Assembly (NCBI GenBank): GCA_047967505.1
Contig: CM106539.1
DNA length: 64,000 bases
Direction: 5' to 3' (one strand)
Source of the DNA: Dipteris shenzhenensis
Lineage: Eukaryota > Polypodiophyta > Polypodiopsida > Gleicheniales
The notes beneath the pieces are model-generated. The model was not told where the DNA came from. It worked only from the letters and a program-made list of their open reading frames with translations, and did not search any database. The position numbers and the translations under genes were made by a program. Numbering within the stretch: position 1 is the stretch's first letter; the number at the start of each line of letters is the position of its first letter. Of the stretch, positions 32,822-43,835 are shown one piece after another.

Positions 32822-34525
32822 ATGCTTGATCATCTGAAGTGTGTTACTCTCAATGTACAGGGAATGTGTGATGGTCGCAAATGGAAACTGCTCTGGATGT
32901 ATATCAGGCAATTGCAGCCTCATATAGTTGCTTTGAGAGAGCATAATCAGCATATGTATGCTAGCCAGATAGCCCATTTTACTGGTTATGATATCTTCTA
33001 TGCTAGAGAGCACTCCTTTTCTTTTCTTTTTGCAAAAAAGAGACTTCTATTGAGTCAGAAAGAAACTCCCTAAAGCAAGCTCTGTGCAGAAATACAACAT
33101 GCTAAGCATGTAATAAGAAACACCTCAGAAGAATGAGGTAGAAAGAAACCAAGGCTAAGGTTGAAAATGCCAACTTAATCCTGTAGAAGTCTCAGCAAAG
33201 AAGGGAGAGTCTCTTCAATCTCTGAGAAAAGTAACTCTCTTGGAGGAGGCTGCTTGAGAGGATCCCTGCATGGTCGCCAAAAATGGCCATCAAAGTGTAC
33301 CGTATTTGTCCAAGTACTGGCCAAGATCTGAGAAGGGTGAACCTGAGAACCCTCCAAAGCCTCAATGCATCTCGCTCTCCAAATGTGCCATGCTGCAACG
33401 TGTCATATAGAAGGGGACGCAAACAAAAGTGCTGAAAAGTCTTGCAATCCCCTTCCATATGATTCTCGCCTGTCTGCAATCCCAAAGGCAGTGTTGTATG
33501 GTCTCCGAAGCAGAAAGGCAACAAGGGCAAGTAGGGTCAGCCCCGAACCTGGATCTCCAATGGTTCACTGCTATCCCACCATGAATAGAAAGCCAAAAGA
33601 AGAGAGTGATATTTCTATTCCGATGGGATTTCCAGAGCCTCTACCAAAAAAATTTCTGCAAGACAGCAGAAATCTGAAAGTTCTCCCAATGAGGAACTCT
33701 GGTAGGCCTCCAATCCCTACAGCTAAGCTGGAATTTCCTGGTATTACTGACCGTGTAATGAAAGAAGGGGATGCCCTTCTCTCGGTGCCCTTCATCTATC
33801 CATTCCCATTCCCCAGGGTCCCACTTAGCACTCCTTTTCTGGTGTGGCTATTTTGGTAAAGCTTCACCCTGTTATGGCTCTCAGTGATCGCCATGGTAGA
33901 TGGATTATTATTCAATGCCTTGTTCAAGGAAAAATTTTTGAATTTGCATCGGTTTATGCCCCCCAATCTTCTCGTGATAGAGCTTTGATCTGGGCTCCCA
34001 TGCATACTTATCCATGGCGACAACATGCCTTCATTTGTGGTGACTTTAATAATGCCCCTCAATCGGGTGACCACCTCAGGCCACACTCATATGTTGGCTT
34101 CTAAAACACGAGCATGGTGTGATTTTTTGCTTCAGTTGCGCCTGGTTGATCTCTGGAAGGAATTACAGCCCATGCTTCCGGGCTATACCTTTCAGCATAA
34201 TGCTCAATCTTCTTATCGGGCACGCTTGGACAGATAGTATCAGATTGATCCACAGCATTGTGATGCCTTTACTTCTAAAATTTGGGTTGATCATGCTTTC
34301 ACACATTCGGATCATGTTCCTCTTTGGTTGAGGCTTTCCTTACATGAATTTCCCACTGACAGATTGCCTTGCCGAAAGCTTTTGCTGATTAATAATAATT
34401 ATCTAGAGCATATTCAGCCTCTCTCTCATTGCTCTTATGTTAGGCTCAATTCTCTCTTCAATCCAATGATCACAGAAAGCTTGCTAAATGGGAAACCCGA
34501 TCCAGACAACGGGCATTTTTCCCTC
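32822..34525 (+). pseudogene. LN11 ORF2 endonuclease remnant, split by LN12
   Basis: ORF2 starts MLDHLKCVTLNVQGMC at 32822. EEP motifs: PHIVALREHNQ (Q to R in the LQEHN motif), then the LN12 insertion, then DRHGRWIIIQCLVQGK, VYAPQSSRDRALIW, FICGDFNNAP, SDHVPLW. A TGG-to-TAG stop lies at about 34226-34228. The sequence resumes after LN12 with only the target duplication between. It ends at the switch to LN13. Confidence 0.8.
33023..33826 (-). mobile_element. LINE LN12 inserted in LN11, 14-bp target duplication
   Basis: A minus-strand 5'-truncated LINE. Its protein part (33362-33568 and around) has a different zf-RVT: FGADPTCPCCLSASETIQHCLWDC. The 3' end is T-rich on the plus strand (TTTCTTTTTGC at 33023-33033). 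The 14-bp AGCACTCCTTTTCT is repeated on both sides (33009-33022 and 33827-33840). Unlike the GT-associated copies, the target is ordinary coding sequence of another LINE, so this family inserts without GT preference. Confidence 0.85.
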
Positions 34526-34946
34526 AATGATAATCAAGGCCGATGGTTGATTATACTAGGGAGAAATTTTTGAATTCACATCCATTTATGCGCCTCAATC
34601 CTCTCGTAGTAGAGGTTTGATTTGGGCTGATATGCAAGAATATCTTTGGAGACAGCATGTCTTTATTTGTGGGGATTTTAACAATGCTCCTGAGCAAGGT
34701 GACAATACTTCTGGCCATACTGCTTCTGAGCGCCATCACAGGTCTAATTTATTGCTTCAGCTAAGCCTTGCTGACCTCTGGAAGGAATCAGACCCGATGT
34801 TGCCAGCTTATACTTTTCAGCATAAAGCCTACTCTTCTTATCGGGCTTGTCTGGATCGTTGGTACAGAGTTAATCCTCAGCACAATCATAATCTCACCAC
34901 CAAACTTTCGGTGGATTATGCTTTCACACATTCTGATCATGCCCCT
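34526..34946 (+). mobile_element. LINE LN13, left part (endonuclease)
   Basis: EEP-domain sequence of an L1-type LINE: DNQGRWLIIL, then FICGDFNNAPEQGDN, WKESDPMLPAYTF, YRACLDRWYRV and SDHAPL. It differs from LN3/LN11 at many positions but is of the same general type. It is interrupted at 34946 by LN14 and continues at 40451. Confidence 0.75.
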
Positions 34947-35225
34947 CTATGCTCTCCCCTGCGCTACCCCTGCGCTCTCTCTCTTGCTACCCCCTGCTCT
35001 CTCTGCTACCCCCTCCGCTACCCCTTGCTACCCCCTGCACTACCCCCTGCACTCTCTCCCGCTACCCCCTCGCTACCCCCTCCGCTACCCCCTCGCTACC
35101 CCCTCGCTACCCCTCTGTACCCCCCCGCTACCCCCTCCGTACCCCCTCGCTACCCCTCTCTCTCCCCCGCTACACCCTCGCTACCCCCCGCTACCCCTCT
35201 GCTACCCCCTCGCTACTCCCCCGCC
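34947..35225 (+). repeat. C-rich (GCTACCCC)-type tandem array at LN14 5' end
   Basis: About 280 bp of variants of CGCTACCCCCT, nearly free of G on this strand except in GC steps. The complement has many GGGG runs and could form G-quadruplexes. It lies immediately upstream of the LN14 ORF1 region and probably belongs to its 5' UTR. Long open frames across it are low-complexity artefacts. Confidence 0.75.
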
Positions 35226-36060
35226 CAGATCATGCTGTCCCCACCCTCAGTACAACCTCAGCAGCCCACCTTCATTCCAACCCCTCTCGAGATCCAGTTC
35301 CCACCTGGACCAGGACATCTTAGGCCCCCACTAGATGCTTCGGACTCCCGATTGGCTCAGATACACAGCATCCGGGCCCGCCAGGCAGAGCTGACACATT
35401 ACACCCTAGAGCAGGCCCGCATTATACACGAGCAATGCACCCTTATCCAAGGACTCAAGCACAACATCACACAACTTCGAGAGGAGCTCGGGACCCTCAG
35501 AGCAACGCCTGGAGGGACCCCAGTCACAGAGATGGAGGCACAGATAGCCACGATACAGTCGGCTATAGCAGAGACGACTAGATGGGTGGACGTGGTGAAG
35601 CAGGAGCCCGCAAAGGCAACCGTTTCAGCCGCCATACAGGAGCAGCAGCAAAGGGCTTCGAAGGCCCTCAACATCCGGATACGAGGGATCACGCGAGACA
35701 GCGCCAGCACCACTACGACGCCCATGGAGGAGGCGATCACCTTTGTGACCACTACCATGGGGGTCCCCGACCATGGCATAGAGGGAGCATGCCCTGTTGG
35801 GAGAGATCCCAACCGAGAGCAGCCCCTAGTCATTCGCTTCACAGATTCACATGCTCAACTCGCGACACTCCGACGCCGAGCCGCTCTACGAGAGCATCCC
35901 ACCCTGTCCATGGATGAGGATTTGACACCACTACAGATTGAGGGGCGATGAGTTCTTCTGCAGCAACAGGATGTTGCCCGCAAGGAGGAAAAATGGACCG
36001 TGGTCTCAGATGGTAGGTTGTTCACCGGCACCCGTCGGGCTCCCACACGTACCCCCTAGG
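35226..36060 (+). pseudogene. LN14 ORF1-like protein with helical region
   Basis: The reading starts AQIMLSPPSVQPQQPTF and continues with a long helical stretch from about 35350 to 35620 (SIRARQAELTHYTLEQAR, LKHNITQLREELGTL, EAQIATIQSAIAETTRW), which may form a coiled coil. An RRM-like tail follows (ALNIRIRGITRD, PLVIRFTDSHAQLATLRRR). This order, coiled coil then RNA-binding fold, is that of many LINE ORF1 proteins; there is no CCHC knuckle. A TGA at about 35949 (GGGCGATGA) and a stop near 36058 interrupt it. The start codon is not certain because the C-rich array runs in frame upstream. Confidence 0.6.
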
Positions 36061-36089
36061 GGGACAGGGCCTATGAGACTCAGGTTTTC

Positions 36090-36925
36090 GAAACCCTAGA
36101 TTGCACCATTTGGAACTGCAATGGTACCTTATGGTCACCACGGAACTTCTCGGAGTCTTATACAGGACGAGACATAGTCTTTTACACGGAGACACACCAG
36201 AGCCCAGAGCGTCCACTACCGATAGTCAGTGGCTACACATGGGAGTCAGCCTTCAAGGATGAGATGAGGGATACAGGAGGAGTCCGAGGATCAGGCGAGG
36301 TCGCAATATTGTATAGGTCTTCCCTCGCTGAAGCCATCTCCATTGAGAGGAAGGACACACACTCCCGATTCATGTCGATCCAAATCCGACGCACAGACAC
36401 CCGTGACCTATTCATAGCAATATGATACTTCCCGCCAGACACATCCCACTTCGCCAGAGTGGCGCGAGAGGAGGGTGAGACATCGCCATATGCACCCTTA
36501 CATCAGGATATCCCAGACATCTCAACGCGCGGGGAAGTTCTCCTTGTTGGGGACTTCAACGCCAGGACGAGCACGCGCCAGGCACCACTCCTGGACTTCC
36601 GAGACGACTCTATCATGCTACCAGACATGGACATAGACGGAGGAGGTATGACCAGGACCTCATCGGACCGACACGGGCATGTTACGCCATATGGACACGC
36701 GCTCCTTGATCTGGGCAGGATGCATGATCTCATCATCTACAATGGGCTTGACCTATGGCCCTCAGGTGGCTTTACTTGCTTTCCACACGAGGGGGGCACT
36801 AGTGTAGTAGATTACATCATGGGATCCCCTACCTTCACTTCATGTATCACCAACTCCCTCCAGGAGCTGATCACACATACCTATTCTTCACTATCGCCAC
36901 CCCACCCTTAGCCACACCACACACA
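36090..36925 (+). pseudogene. LN14 ORF2 endonuclease region
   Basis: A reading begins TLDCTIWNCNGTLWSPRNF, with the EEP first-strand asparagine motif (WNCNG). It continues DIVFYTETHQSP (the glutamate motif), a TGA at 36423-36425, GEVLLVGDFNARTSTRQA (GDFNA, the usual catalytic motif), then GGTSVVDYIMGSP near 36800. The SDH end motif is likely lost with a frameshift near 36870. The motif set shows an apurinic-type endonuclease as in most LINEs. Confidence 0.75.
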
Positions 36926-39040
36926 CCACATAGGATGCACGACACCTACCACGACATACACTTTGATCATAGCCTCTCACCGGCCTACTCTGGACGCCTA
37001 AACAGACTCCTAACCTACATCGATCACATACCACTCATAGAGGACCGTGCTGCCCTGATTAGTCGCACACTCCACGAGACTACCCTCCAAATCTTTCCCC
37101 ACACCACACGGTCCACTAGACCACCACCTCTTGGTTCTGTACCCCGCAACAATTGATACGTTGTGGAGTGCAAGGCTTATCGCCGACAGCTCCGACTTGA
37201 AACCAAATGTCTCCTCCCGAACACACCAGACACGGTACACAAGTACCAACATCTCGTACGTCGGAAGAAGCAGGCATTTCTTCCTCGAAATGAGGAGGAG
37301 CTGCTGCACTTTTGGCGGAGATTCCTTGAGCATAGGTCTCCATCACCCCTCACCGACACGAGAGTCTGGCACACGTATGCACACCATCTTTATGATGTCC
37401 CACACCAGCCCACTCCAGATCTCATACACACACCTCGCCCCACCACTTGCACGTTGTTCACAAGAGGGGGAGTCAAGGACGCGACATTGAAACTGCACAA
37501 TGGCCGAGCTAAGGATCACAAGGGGCTATGCACTAAGTTTATCGCATATGGGATCGACACGTCAGCCCCGATCCTAGCAAAGCTATTCAATGACGTTGTT
37601 TGCCTTGGCTTCCCCCGCACCTGGACACTCAACACCATCACCCCCATCCAAAAGATAGGGGATCCCATGAACCCGAGTAACAACAGGGCTATCATGATTG
37701 GACATGTGATGTCCAAGATCTATGCAGCTGTATTGGATGCGTCGGTCAGCTTGTTCGCAGAGATGAGAGGGCTGACAGCAAAGAGTCAGGCCGGTTTCAG
37801 GCGAGACCATGGGACTATGGATCACATACTCACACTCAAGAGTGTCATTGAGGAGGCCAGATCACGTAAGGAGAAAGAAAGAAAGAAAGAAAGAAATTTT
37901 ATTAGAGTCTTCGAAAGACCGATGGGTCTATGAGACTGAAAGAAAACCTGATACAAATCACAGTAAGGGTGGAGCTACTGAAACGAGCATCATCACCCAT
38001 GCTCAATCCTAAGTCTGATCATACATAATCAAATACATCTGGATGTAACAATGAAAAGAAAAGCACTGGAGCGGAGCGGAATCCTCTGTATGTCATGTCG
38101 CCCTGGCCAGTGCATAGCCGGTGATGGGACATTGGCGCCCGTCAAGGGGTGCTGTACGTCTCGGTCTCCTAGACGAGGCTCGACGCAAGACCAAAGCCAC
38201 CATGACTCCCATGGGACGTATCGCGGGTCTAAACGATGGCGAAAGGTCCCCTAGAGTGATCTGTGTGTCCCCTCGATGTCTCGTGTGTCGTGTTGCAATC
38301 GTGGGGAGAGGGTATATTGCTGCTTTGTGGATTTCCACAGAGCTTTTGACACAGTACCTCGAGCTCATCTCATCACATGCCTACAGACACTGGGATTTGA
38401 TCAGGAGATCATCTCGGCAGTCATGGCACTGTATGAGAGAGTCTAAGGCCGAGTTCGGACAGGCGCAGGTTGGACAGATGAGATCTTGAGTACCATAGGA
38501 GTCAAACAGGGTTGTCCCTTATCACCGACCCCGTTTGGCCTCTACATCGATGAGCTTGAGACTTTCATGGGCGCGTTCGGAGGGACCGATTGCTCACTTG
38601 TCGAGATCATCATCAAAATTCTTCTTTATGCAGATGACGTGGCACTCTTGTCGTCCACACCCGAGGGGCTCCAGCGACACCTGGATGCACTACACGCTTT
38701 TTGTTTATCCCATGATTTAAAGATCAACCTTGGCAAGACCAAGGTCATGATCTTTAACAGCTCTCGAGCAAACATGCAACGGAAGCAATTTACTTTTACT
38801 TTCGGTGGGTCACCAGTTGAGATCGTATCCTCATACACTTACTTGGGGGTCATCTTCTTCGGCCCGATCTTCACGATGAGACTAACGATGCATGCCACAC
38901 TGAGCAGGGGATACGCCTCACAGGCTCGGCTAGAGAGACAATGCTTCCACTCCTACTTCCAGGACCCTCGGACCAAGGCTCTTCTCTTCGACTCCTTGGT
39001 CCGACCAGCCGGTATGTATGGCAGCCCTTGTTGAGGGCTT
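36926..39040 (+). pseudogene. LN14 ORF2 reverse transcriptase, interrupted
   Basis: The RT part runs from YRRQLRLETKCLLPN and KHRSPSP-like linker sequence to ITPIQKIGDPMNPSNNRAIM (the region before palm), GLTAKSQAGFRRDHGTMDHI (finger motif) and SVIEEARSR, where a 425-bp antisense insert interrupts it. It resumes FVDFHRAFDTVP-like in a shifted reading (about 38325-38355), then STIGVKQGCPLSPT, LLYADDVALLSSTPEG (motif C, YADD intact), LKINLGKTKVMIF and the thumb (SYTYLGVIFFGPIF). A stop comes after AGMYGSPC at about 39033. Motifs of fingers, palm and thumb are all recognisable although the frame is broken. Confidence 0.82.
37875..38301 (-). mobile_element. Antisense insertion of the LN14 3' end into its RT
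   Basis: This segment is the reverse complement of the LN14 3' end at about 40005-40450: (GAAA)n at 37877-37900 mirrors the (TTTC)n tail, and the AGACTGAAAG, GGTGGAGCTACTGAA and AATCACAGTAAGGG stretches match inverted. It interrupts the coding sequence between SRKE and the continuing RT. The flanks share GGAGA, a possible short target duplication. It is best read as a separate, strongly 5'-truncated insertion of the same family. Confidence 0.8.
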
Positions 39041-39179
39041 GACATGTCAGAGATAGAGTGGACAAGTGTGGAGTGCCTGCAGATCCTCATGCTCTCACGA
39101 ATGATCCGAGGGAAACCGTCTGTATCACATCACATCATTCAGGCCGAGTTTGGTGCTTCTCCACTCTAACTAGATGCAG

Positions 39180-39935
39180 CCTTTCAGACCATTATATATC
39201 TACACTGGGTTAGATCATATGGGGATTGCACATCAAGGAGATAGAGGTTGCCATGGTTGGCTCTTAATTCCTCCATGAGGTTGGCAGCAGAGGGAGACGA
39301 GCAATGCTGGTATGCACGGACTCACACATGGTTTGTGAGACTAGGGTTCCACATCGGTAGGATACCTCCTTTTCAGTACAGTTTAGATGCCCCTCCGGTA
39401 CTCCCACCCACCATCCCGATTGGGCCACACACCAACCACGTCATTCGAGAGGATCTCCTGCAACTACACACCTTTAGGACTTGGTTGGAGCCGAGGGAGC
39501 ATCCAGTGAAGCTGAGTTTCTACAGAGATTACTGTCTTCTTATTTCGGAAGAGGGATTCATCACACCACCGAGGTACACTGAGCTTCATTTGCCTCACTC
39601 ACTACGGATCTCCATCGGACAGTTTCGGGTATCATTACACCGCCTCCGCATAGAGAGTGGCAGAGCAGAGGGGATTCCTAGGGAGCATCACTTATGCATA
39701 TTGTAAGACTGTCAGGAGGTCGAGTCAGAGGAGCATTTTATTTTCAGGTGCCCAGTGTACTACGAGATCCGAGGTCGCTACTACTGCCTCTTCAGAGATA
39801 GCTCCGAGCTCCTTTCCAGATTCCTCGCCTACCCAAATCAAAGATGCCTCACGGCCTTCATTCACGAGGGGGTCCGACACAGAGAGTACTTACTCAGGCG
39901 ACGGGGCTTGGCCACATCATCAGACACCTCTTAGA
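39180..39935 (+). pseudogene. LN14 ORF2 C-terminal region
   Basis: After stops near 39035 and 39170 the reading continues LPWLALNSSMRLAAEGDEQC, then HVIREDLLQLHTFRTWLEPR, RISIGQFRVSLHRLRIESGR and, across a stop at 39703-39705, VESEEHFIFRCPVYYEIRGR, a histidine-cysteine pattern similar in place to zf-RVT of other LINEs. It ends LLRRRGLATSSDTS with a stop at about 39932. The region has no enzymatic motif. Confidence 0.65.
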
Positions 39936-40450
39936 GCAAGATCGCAGAGTTCTTCCCATCGAGTGACATTGATCGTCTAGTCTCTAGCTGCAGATGTGAC
40001 AGAGACCCCGACCCGACGACTGTAGCATGACACACGAGACATCAAGGAGACATAGATCACTCTGAGGGACCTCCCATCATTGTTTAGACACGGGATACGT
40101 CCCACGGGAGTCACGGTGGCTCTGGTCTTGCGTCGAGCCTCGTCCAGGAGACCAAGACGCACAGCACCCCTTGACGGGCATCAGCGTCCCATCACCGACT
40201 ATGCACCAACTAGGGCGACATGACATACGGAGGATTCCGCTCCGCTCCAATCCTTTTCTTTTCATTGTTACATCCAAATGTATTTGATTTGATTATGTAT
40301 GATCAGACTTAGGATTCAGCATGGGTGATGATGCTCGTTTCAGTAGCTCCACCCTTACTGTGATTTGTATCAGATTTTCTTTCAGTCTCATAGACCCATC
40401 AGTCTTCTGAAGACTCTAATAAAATTTATTTCTTTCTTTCTTTCTTTCTT
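39936..40450 (+). other. LN14 3' UTR with (TTTC)n tail
   Basis: This non-coding 3' end contains AATAAAATTTATT just before a (TTTC)n tail at about 40429-40450. The tail is a tetranucleotide microsatellite rather than pure poly(A). The same end, inverted, lies at 37875-38301. Confidence 0.75.
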
Positions 40451-42003
40451 CATGACATTCCAGATGATCGGATCACACACAGAAGGCTGCTCATTGTCAA
40501 TAACAGCTATCTGGAGCATAATGAATATCAGGCCATGGTTAAGGATGCTTTTCAGCCCCTTTTGCAACAGTCACACTTTGAATTGACTATGCTTGGGAAG
40601 CTTTTGTTGCCAGAATGCAAGCATTATGGGAAAATTTGTATGAAGACCTTGAGGGAGAATGTGGCTCAGGCTAAAGTTGATTGTCAGTCTTTGACTGAAC
40701 TAAGTCATTGACTGAACTAAGTCGTTGGTTGTCAGTCTTTGACTGAACTAAGTCATTTCAGGCCTCTTTCTATGGAAGAAAATCAGAATTTATGCCGGGC
40801 TATATATTTTCTGCAAAGTAATGACAAAATAAAATTTTCTAAATTGGAGACCCGGGCACGACAAAGTGCTTTCTTGGATAAAGGATGTTCGTCTAAAGCA
40901 TTTTTTTAAAGTCTTCACTATAACAGGCACTCTGAAAGTATTTGCAAGGCTCTTCTTTCTGATAGTGTTTGGACCTCTTCTCAAGCACAGCTTGTGTCCA
41001 TCACTTTTCTTCCCAATTTTGGAATGCAGATCCACCCTCACAAGAAGTTATTTCAGCAAGGCAGCATTTATTACAGCATGTCACTCCTATTCTCTCTCCA
41101 GCACAGGCTTTCGAATTGGAATCTCCTTTCATTGAAATGGAATTAAGAGATGCTGTTAAATCATGTGGTAGATCAAAATCTCTTGGCTGGGATGGTCTCA
41201 CTATTGAATTTTTCCTCGCGTATTGGAATCTCTTCCAGTCTCCTTTGCTACAGATGATAAACAGTGCTTGGCAAAATCAACACATGCTGGATTCCTGGAA
41301 GAAAGGACTTGTAAAGCTTCTGCCTAAGAAGTCAATCTGTAAATCATTGGCTGATTGGAGGCCTATCACTCTTAGGCCTGTCAGTTATAAGATCATCACC
41401 AAAATGGAGGTTGATCATATCAAAGGATATTTGCATGATGGCCTGCATCTGGCACAATATGGCTTTATTCCTCGTAGGCATATCACTGACAATATTGCAA
41501 ATGCTTATGTTGGGATTGAATATGCCAAGTTTACAGAGCAAGATGTTCTCTTATTGCATGTTGACATTGCCAAGGCTCTTGACACCATTCAATGGGATTC
41601 CATTGTGCAGACTATGCAAGCTTTGGGTTTTGGTCATAAATTGCAGCATGTTATCTATTGGCTCTATAGTGATAGTAAAGCTGCATGCATATTGTCAGGA
41701 GATATCTCATAATTTTGGACACTCCATTGTTCAGTCCCCCAGGATTGTCCTCTTAGTGCCATCTTATATGCCATAGCAACTCATCCCATGCTTCAATATA
41801 TGGATCATTTGGTGGCGACTGACAGGTTACATGGAACACTGAAAGGGATCTCTCCATGCTTATGCAGGCTCTTTCTTTATATGACTGGCTGCTGGTCTTC
41901 ATGTGAATTTTCAGAAATCTCACCTATTGCCCTTGCACTCAAAAGACTGGCATAGTCTTGTATGGCCAGGGGAAATTCTCCTACCCACTCAGCTAGTACG
42001 TCA
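40451..42003 (+). mobile_element. LINE LN13, right part (linker and RT)
   Basis: It resumes after LN14 with HDIPDDRITHRRLLIVNNSYLE, equivalent to HEFPTDRLPCRRLLLINN of LN3, and continues through the helical linker to RT: SLGWDGLTIEFFLAYW, DWRPITLRPVSYKIITKM, HLAQYGFIPRRHITDNI, VDIAKALDTIQWD, and PQDCPLSAILYA in a shifted frame near 41740. The YADD region is damaged (AYAGSFF-like near 41860-41880). It stops at about 42003, at the equivalent of VRHLGYP. A short duplication around 40686-40760 repeats a GTCAGTCTTTGACTGAAC unit. The 3' end is missing. Confidence 0.8.
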
Positions 42004-43835
42004 AGAGAGAGGGAAAGAGTAGCAGCATGATTTATGCCCAAAAACATTACATAGAGGTGGCCTCCTCCTTGAGCTTGCAAGCTAGAGAAGGTGTCCAAGG
42101 GAGGAGAAGATTATAGATGAGGTATTCAAGAGTCAGAGTGTTATGGGAGAGAGATTCGAAGAGTTGCTACAAAGAGATCTAGCTAGACAAAAGGAAAAAT
42201 CTAGAAAGAATGCGACATGAAATGTAAAGCCAAATCCATTATCATCAAAATAAGCAGCGGTATAAGCATTGGAAATTCCAATTTCAATGCTTATACTGAT
42301 GCTAGTCTTTTAACTCCTATGCAATGTGGACGTTGACTTCTTCCCTCATTTTGCAACATGTAAACAGGTATTACAATGGGTGTGGATGATGTGGATGGAG
42401 GAGCAATTCTTAACGAGAAGGAGGATTAAAGTTGAAGAAGTGTGATTCCTCGAAGTGGAAGCTTGAATGAATGATACACAACCCTTTCGAATGGGTCCAC
42501 ATTTTGATAATGCAAACCTTTGGGATCAAATATAATATCAGCTTGGAAGACGGGGGGGGAGTTTTGGGAGGATGTAGGGAGCAAGGGGATCTTGACTCAC
42601 ATGTGGGCATATTTGCAAACAAACCCATCCTTAGCTACTAGGAGCACGTCTACTTTTGCTTCTAGGTACTACCTGAAGGTAGCTCCTACAAGTACACTCC
42701 TAGATGGACATTTGGGCCAGCACGGTGTGGGAGGTTTGGGGCATATCAAGCAATGGTAAGAATGCATGGAGCTCATGAGAGGTGAGGGAAATGTAAGAAC
42801 ATAATAAGTTAGAGTTCTGAGGGTTAGTGTCTGTGATTTGACATGGGACATCCAATAAGTAGTGCAATGGATGATGTAGACCCTCAGGTCGGGGGGTTTA
42901 ACCACCTTTAGTGTGCATGCCTCAAGGCATGTTAGGCAATTATAAGAATGCATGGAGCTTGTGAGAGGTGAGGGAAATGTAAACCCATAGTAGTTTATAG
43001 AGTTGTGAGGGTTCTTGTATGTATTTTGACATAGGACATCCACCAAATCATCCTCTAGAAAATGTAGACCCACAGGGCGGGGGCATTTAGTGTGCAATGA
43101 TCCACCCTTTTTTTTGTTTGGCCACCATTCTTCTTCTCAACCTTCTTTGAGTTTTCTTGGAACCGTCTTGCAAATTTTAAGCCCCTATCTAGTTATTTAC
43201 AAGCCCACAACCCTATTAGGCACTTTGATTTTTATGAGGAGCAAGGTGGGAGGCAAGGAGTATCAAGGTGGGACGCAAGTTCAAAGTGGATGATCTACAA
43301 ATTTGAGCATATAACTGGTTGGTGTGGGAAGTAACAATGAAAGCGAATAAGCCATGAAGCTTGAGTAGAAAAATAGTGGCATGAGAATTGATCATCAATC
43401 TATCAGTGTTTATGAATACGTCTACCCATGAGGGTTTGATACTCTGACCCAATCTTAGACCATTAGTAATATCCAACACATGCACATCCATATGCGAAAG
43501 GTGACTCCATCACGCATATGAAGCATGGACTAGTCATGGAAAACCATTGTGCTCTTGTAAGATGGATAATGAGAGGTTTTTTATGTCTAGTCTCTCATAC
43601 GTGCTATTACGCAGTATTCTCATTGTGCTCTCGTAACATGAATAATGAGAGATTTAGTATGTTTGGTCTCTCATAGGTGCTGTTACACAACATTCTCAAA
43701 AACCCTTGTAGTGCTCTACACAAGCCGACGATTAGATCAATAATGTAATCATTGGTGGACTCAAGAATTAATAGCTCTACCTAGGAATGTTAGAATGAAG
43801 CGGGATTTATTGCATTGTGTTGCCAACGCAAATCC
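42004..43835. other. Intron DNA, no gene; imperfect ~180-bp tandem duplication
   Basis: No transposon protein is recognisable here. Two imperfect copies of a unit of about 180 bp occur at roughly 42740-42915 and 42925-43095, sharing AAGAATGCATGGAGCT, GAGAGGTGAGGGAAATGTAA, GACAT(A/G)GGACATCCA and TGTAGACC. Another weaker repeat, GATGGATAATGAGAGGTTTT/ATGAATAATGAGAGATTTAG, lies at 43562-43690. The region may be an old non-coding repeat, but I cannot classify it. Confidence 0.5.

Larger units (their letters stand above)
31553..34525 (+). mobile_element. LINE LN11, interrupted by LN12
   Basis: This X-family copy (same as LN3) starts just upstream of ORF1, right after a GT tract, and includes ORF1 and the endonuclease part of ORF2. 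It is split at 33022/33827 by the minus-strand LINE LN12, with a 14-bp target duplication. It has lost several short pieces near 34410-34435. At about 34526 it passes abruptly into LN13, another LINE copy. No RT or 3' end of this copy is present. Confidence 0.82.
34947..40450 (+). mobile_element. LINE LN14, different class, nested in LN13
   Basis: This about 5.5-kb element starts with a C-rich tandem array and contains ORF1 with a helical region, an EEP endonuclease, an RT of the GVKQGCPLSPT type, a C-terminal zinc-binding-like region, a 3' UTR and a (TTTC)n tail. It is more GC-rich than the L1-type copies and not alignable with them. LN15 and LN17 are relatives. LN13 sequence flanks it on both sides (SDHAPL before, HDIPDDRITHRRLL after), so it is an insertion. 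It carries an antisense copy of its own 3' end inside RT. Clade assignment was not possible by eye. Confidence 0.82.

Noticed and set aside
34949-35334. Proline/leucine-rich open frames over the CTACCCC array
   Set aside because: Low-complexity translation open in three frames at once; only the part from about 35226 onward has protein-like composition.
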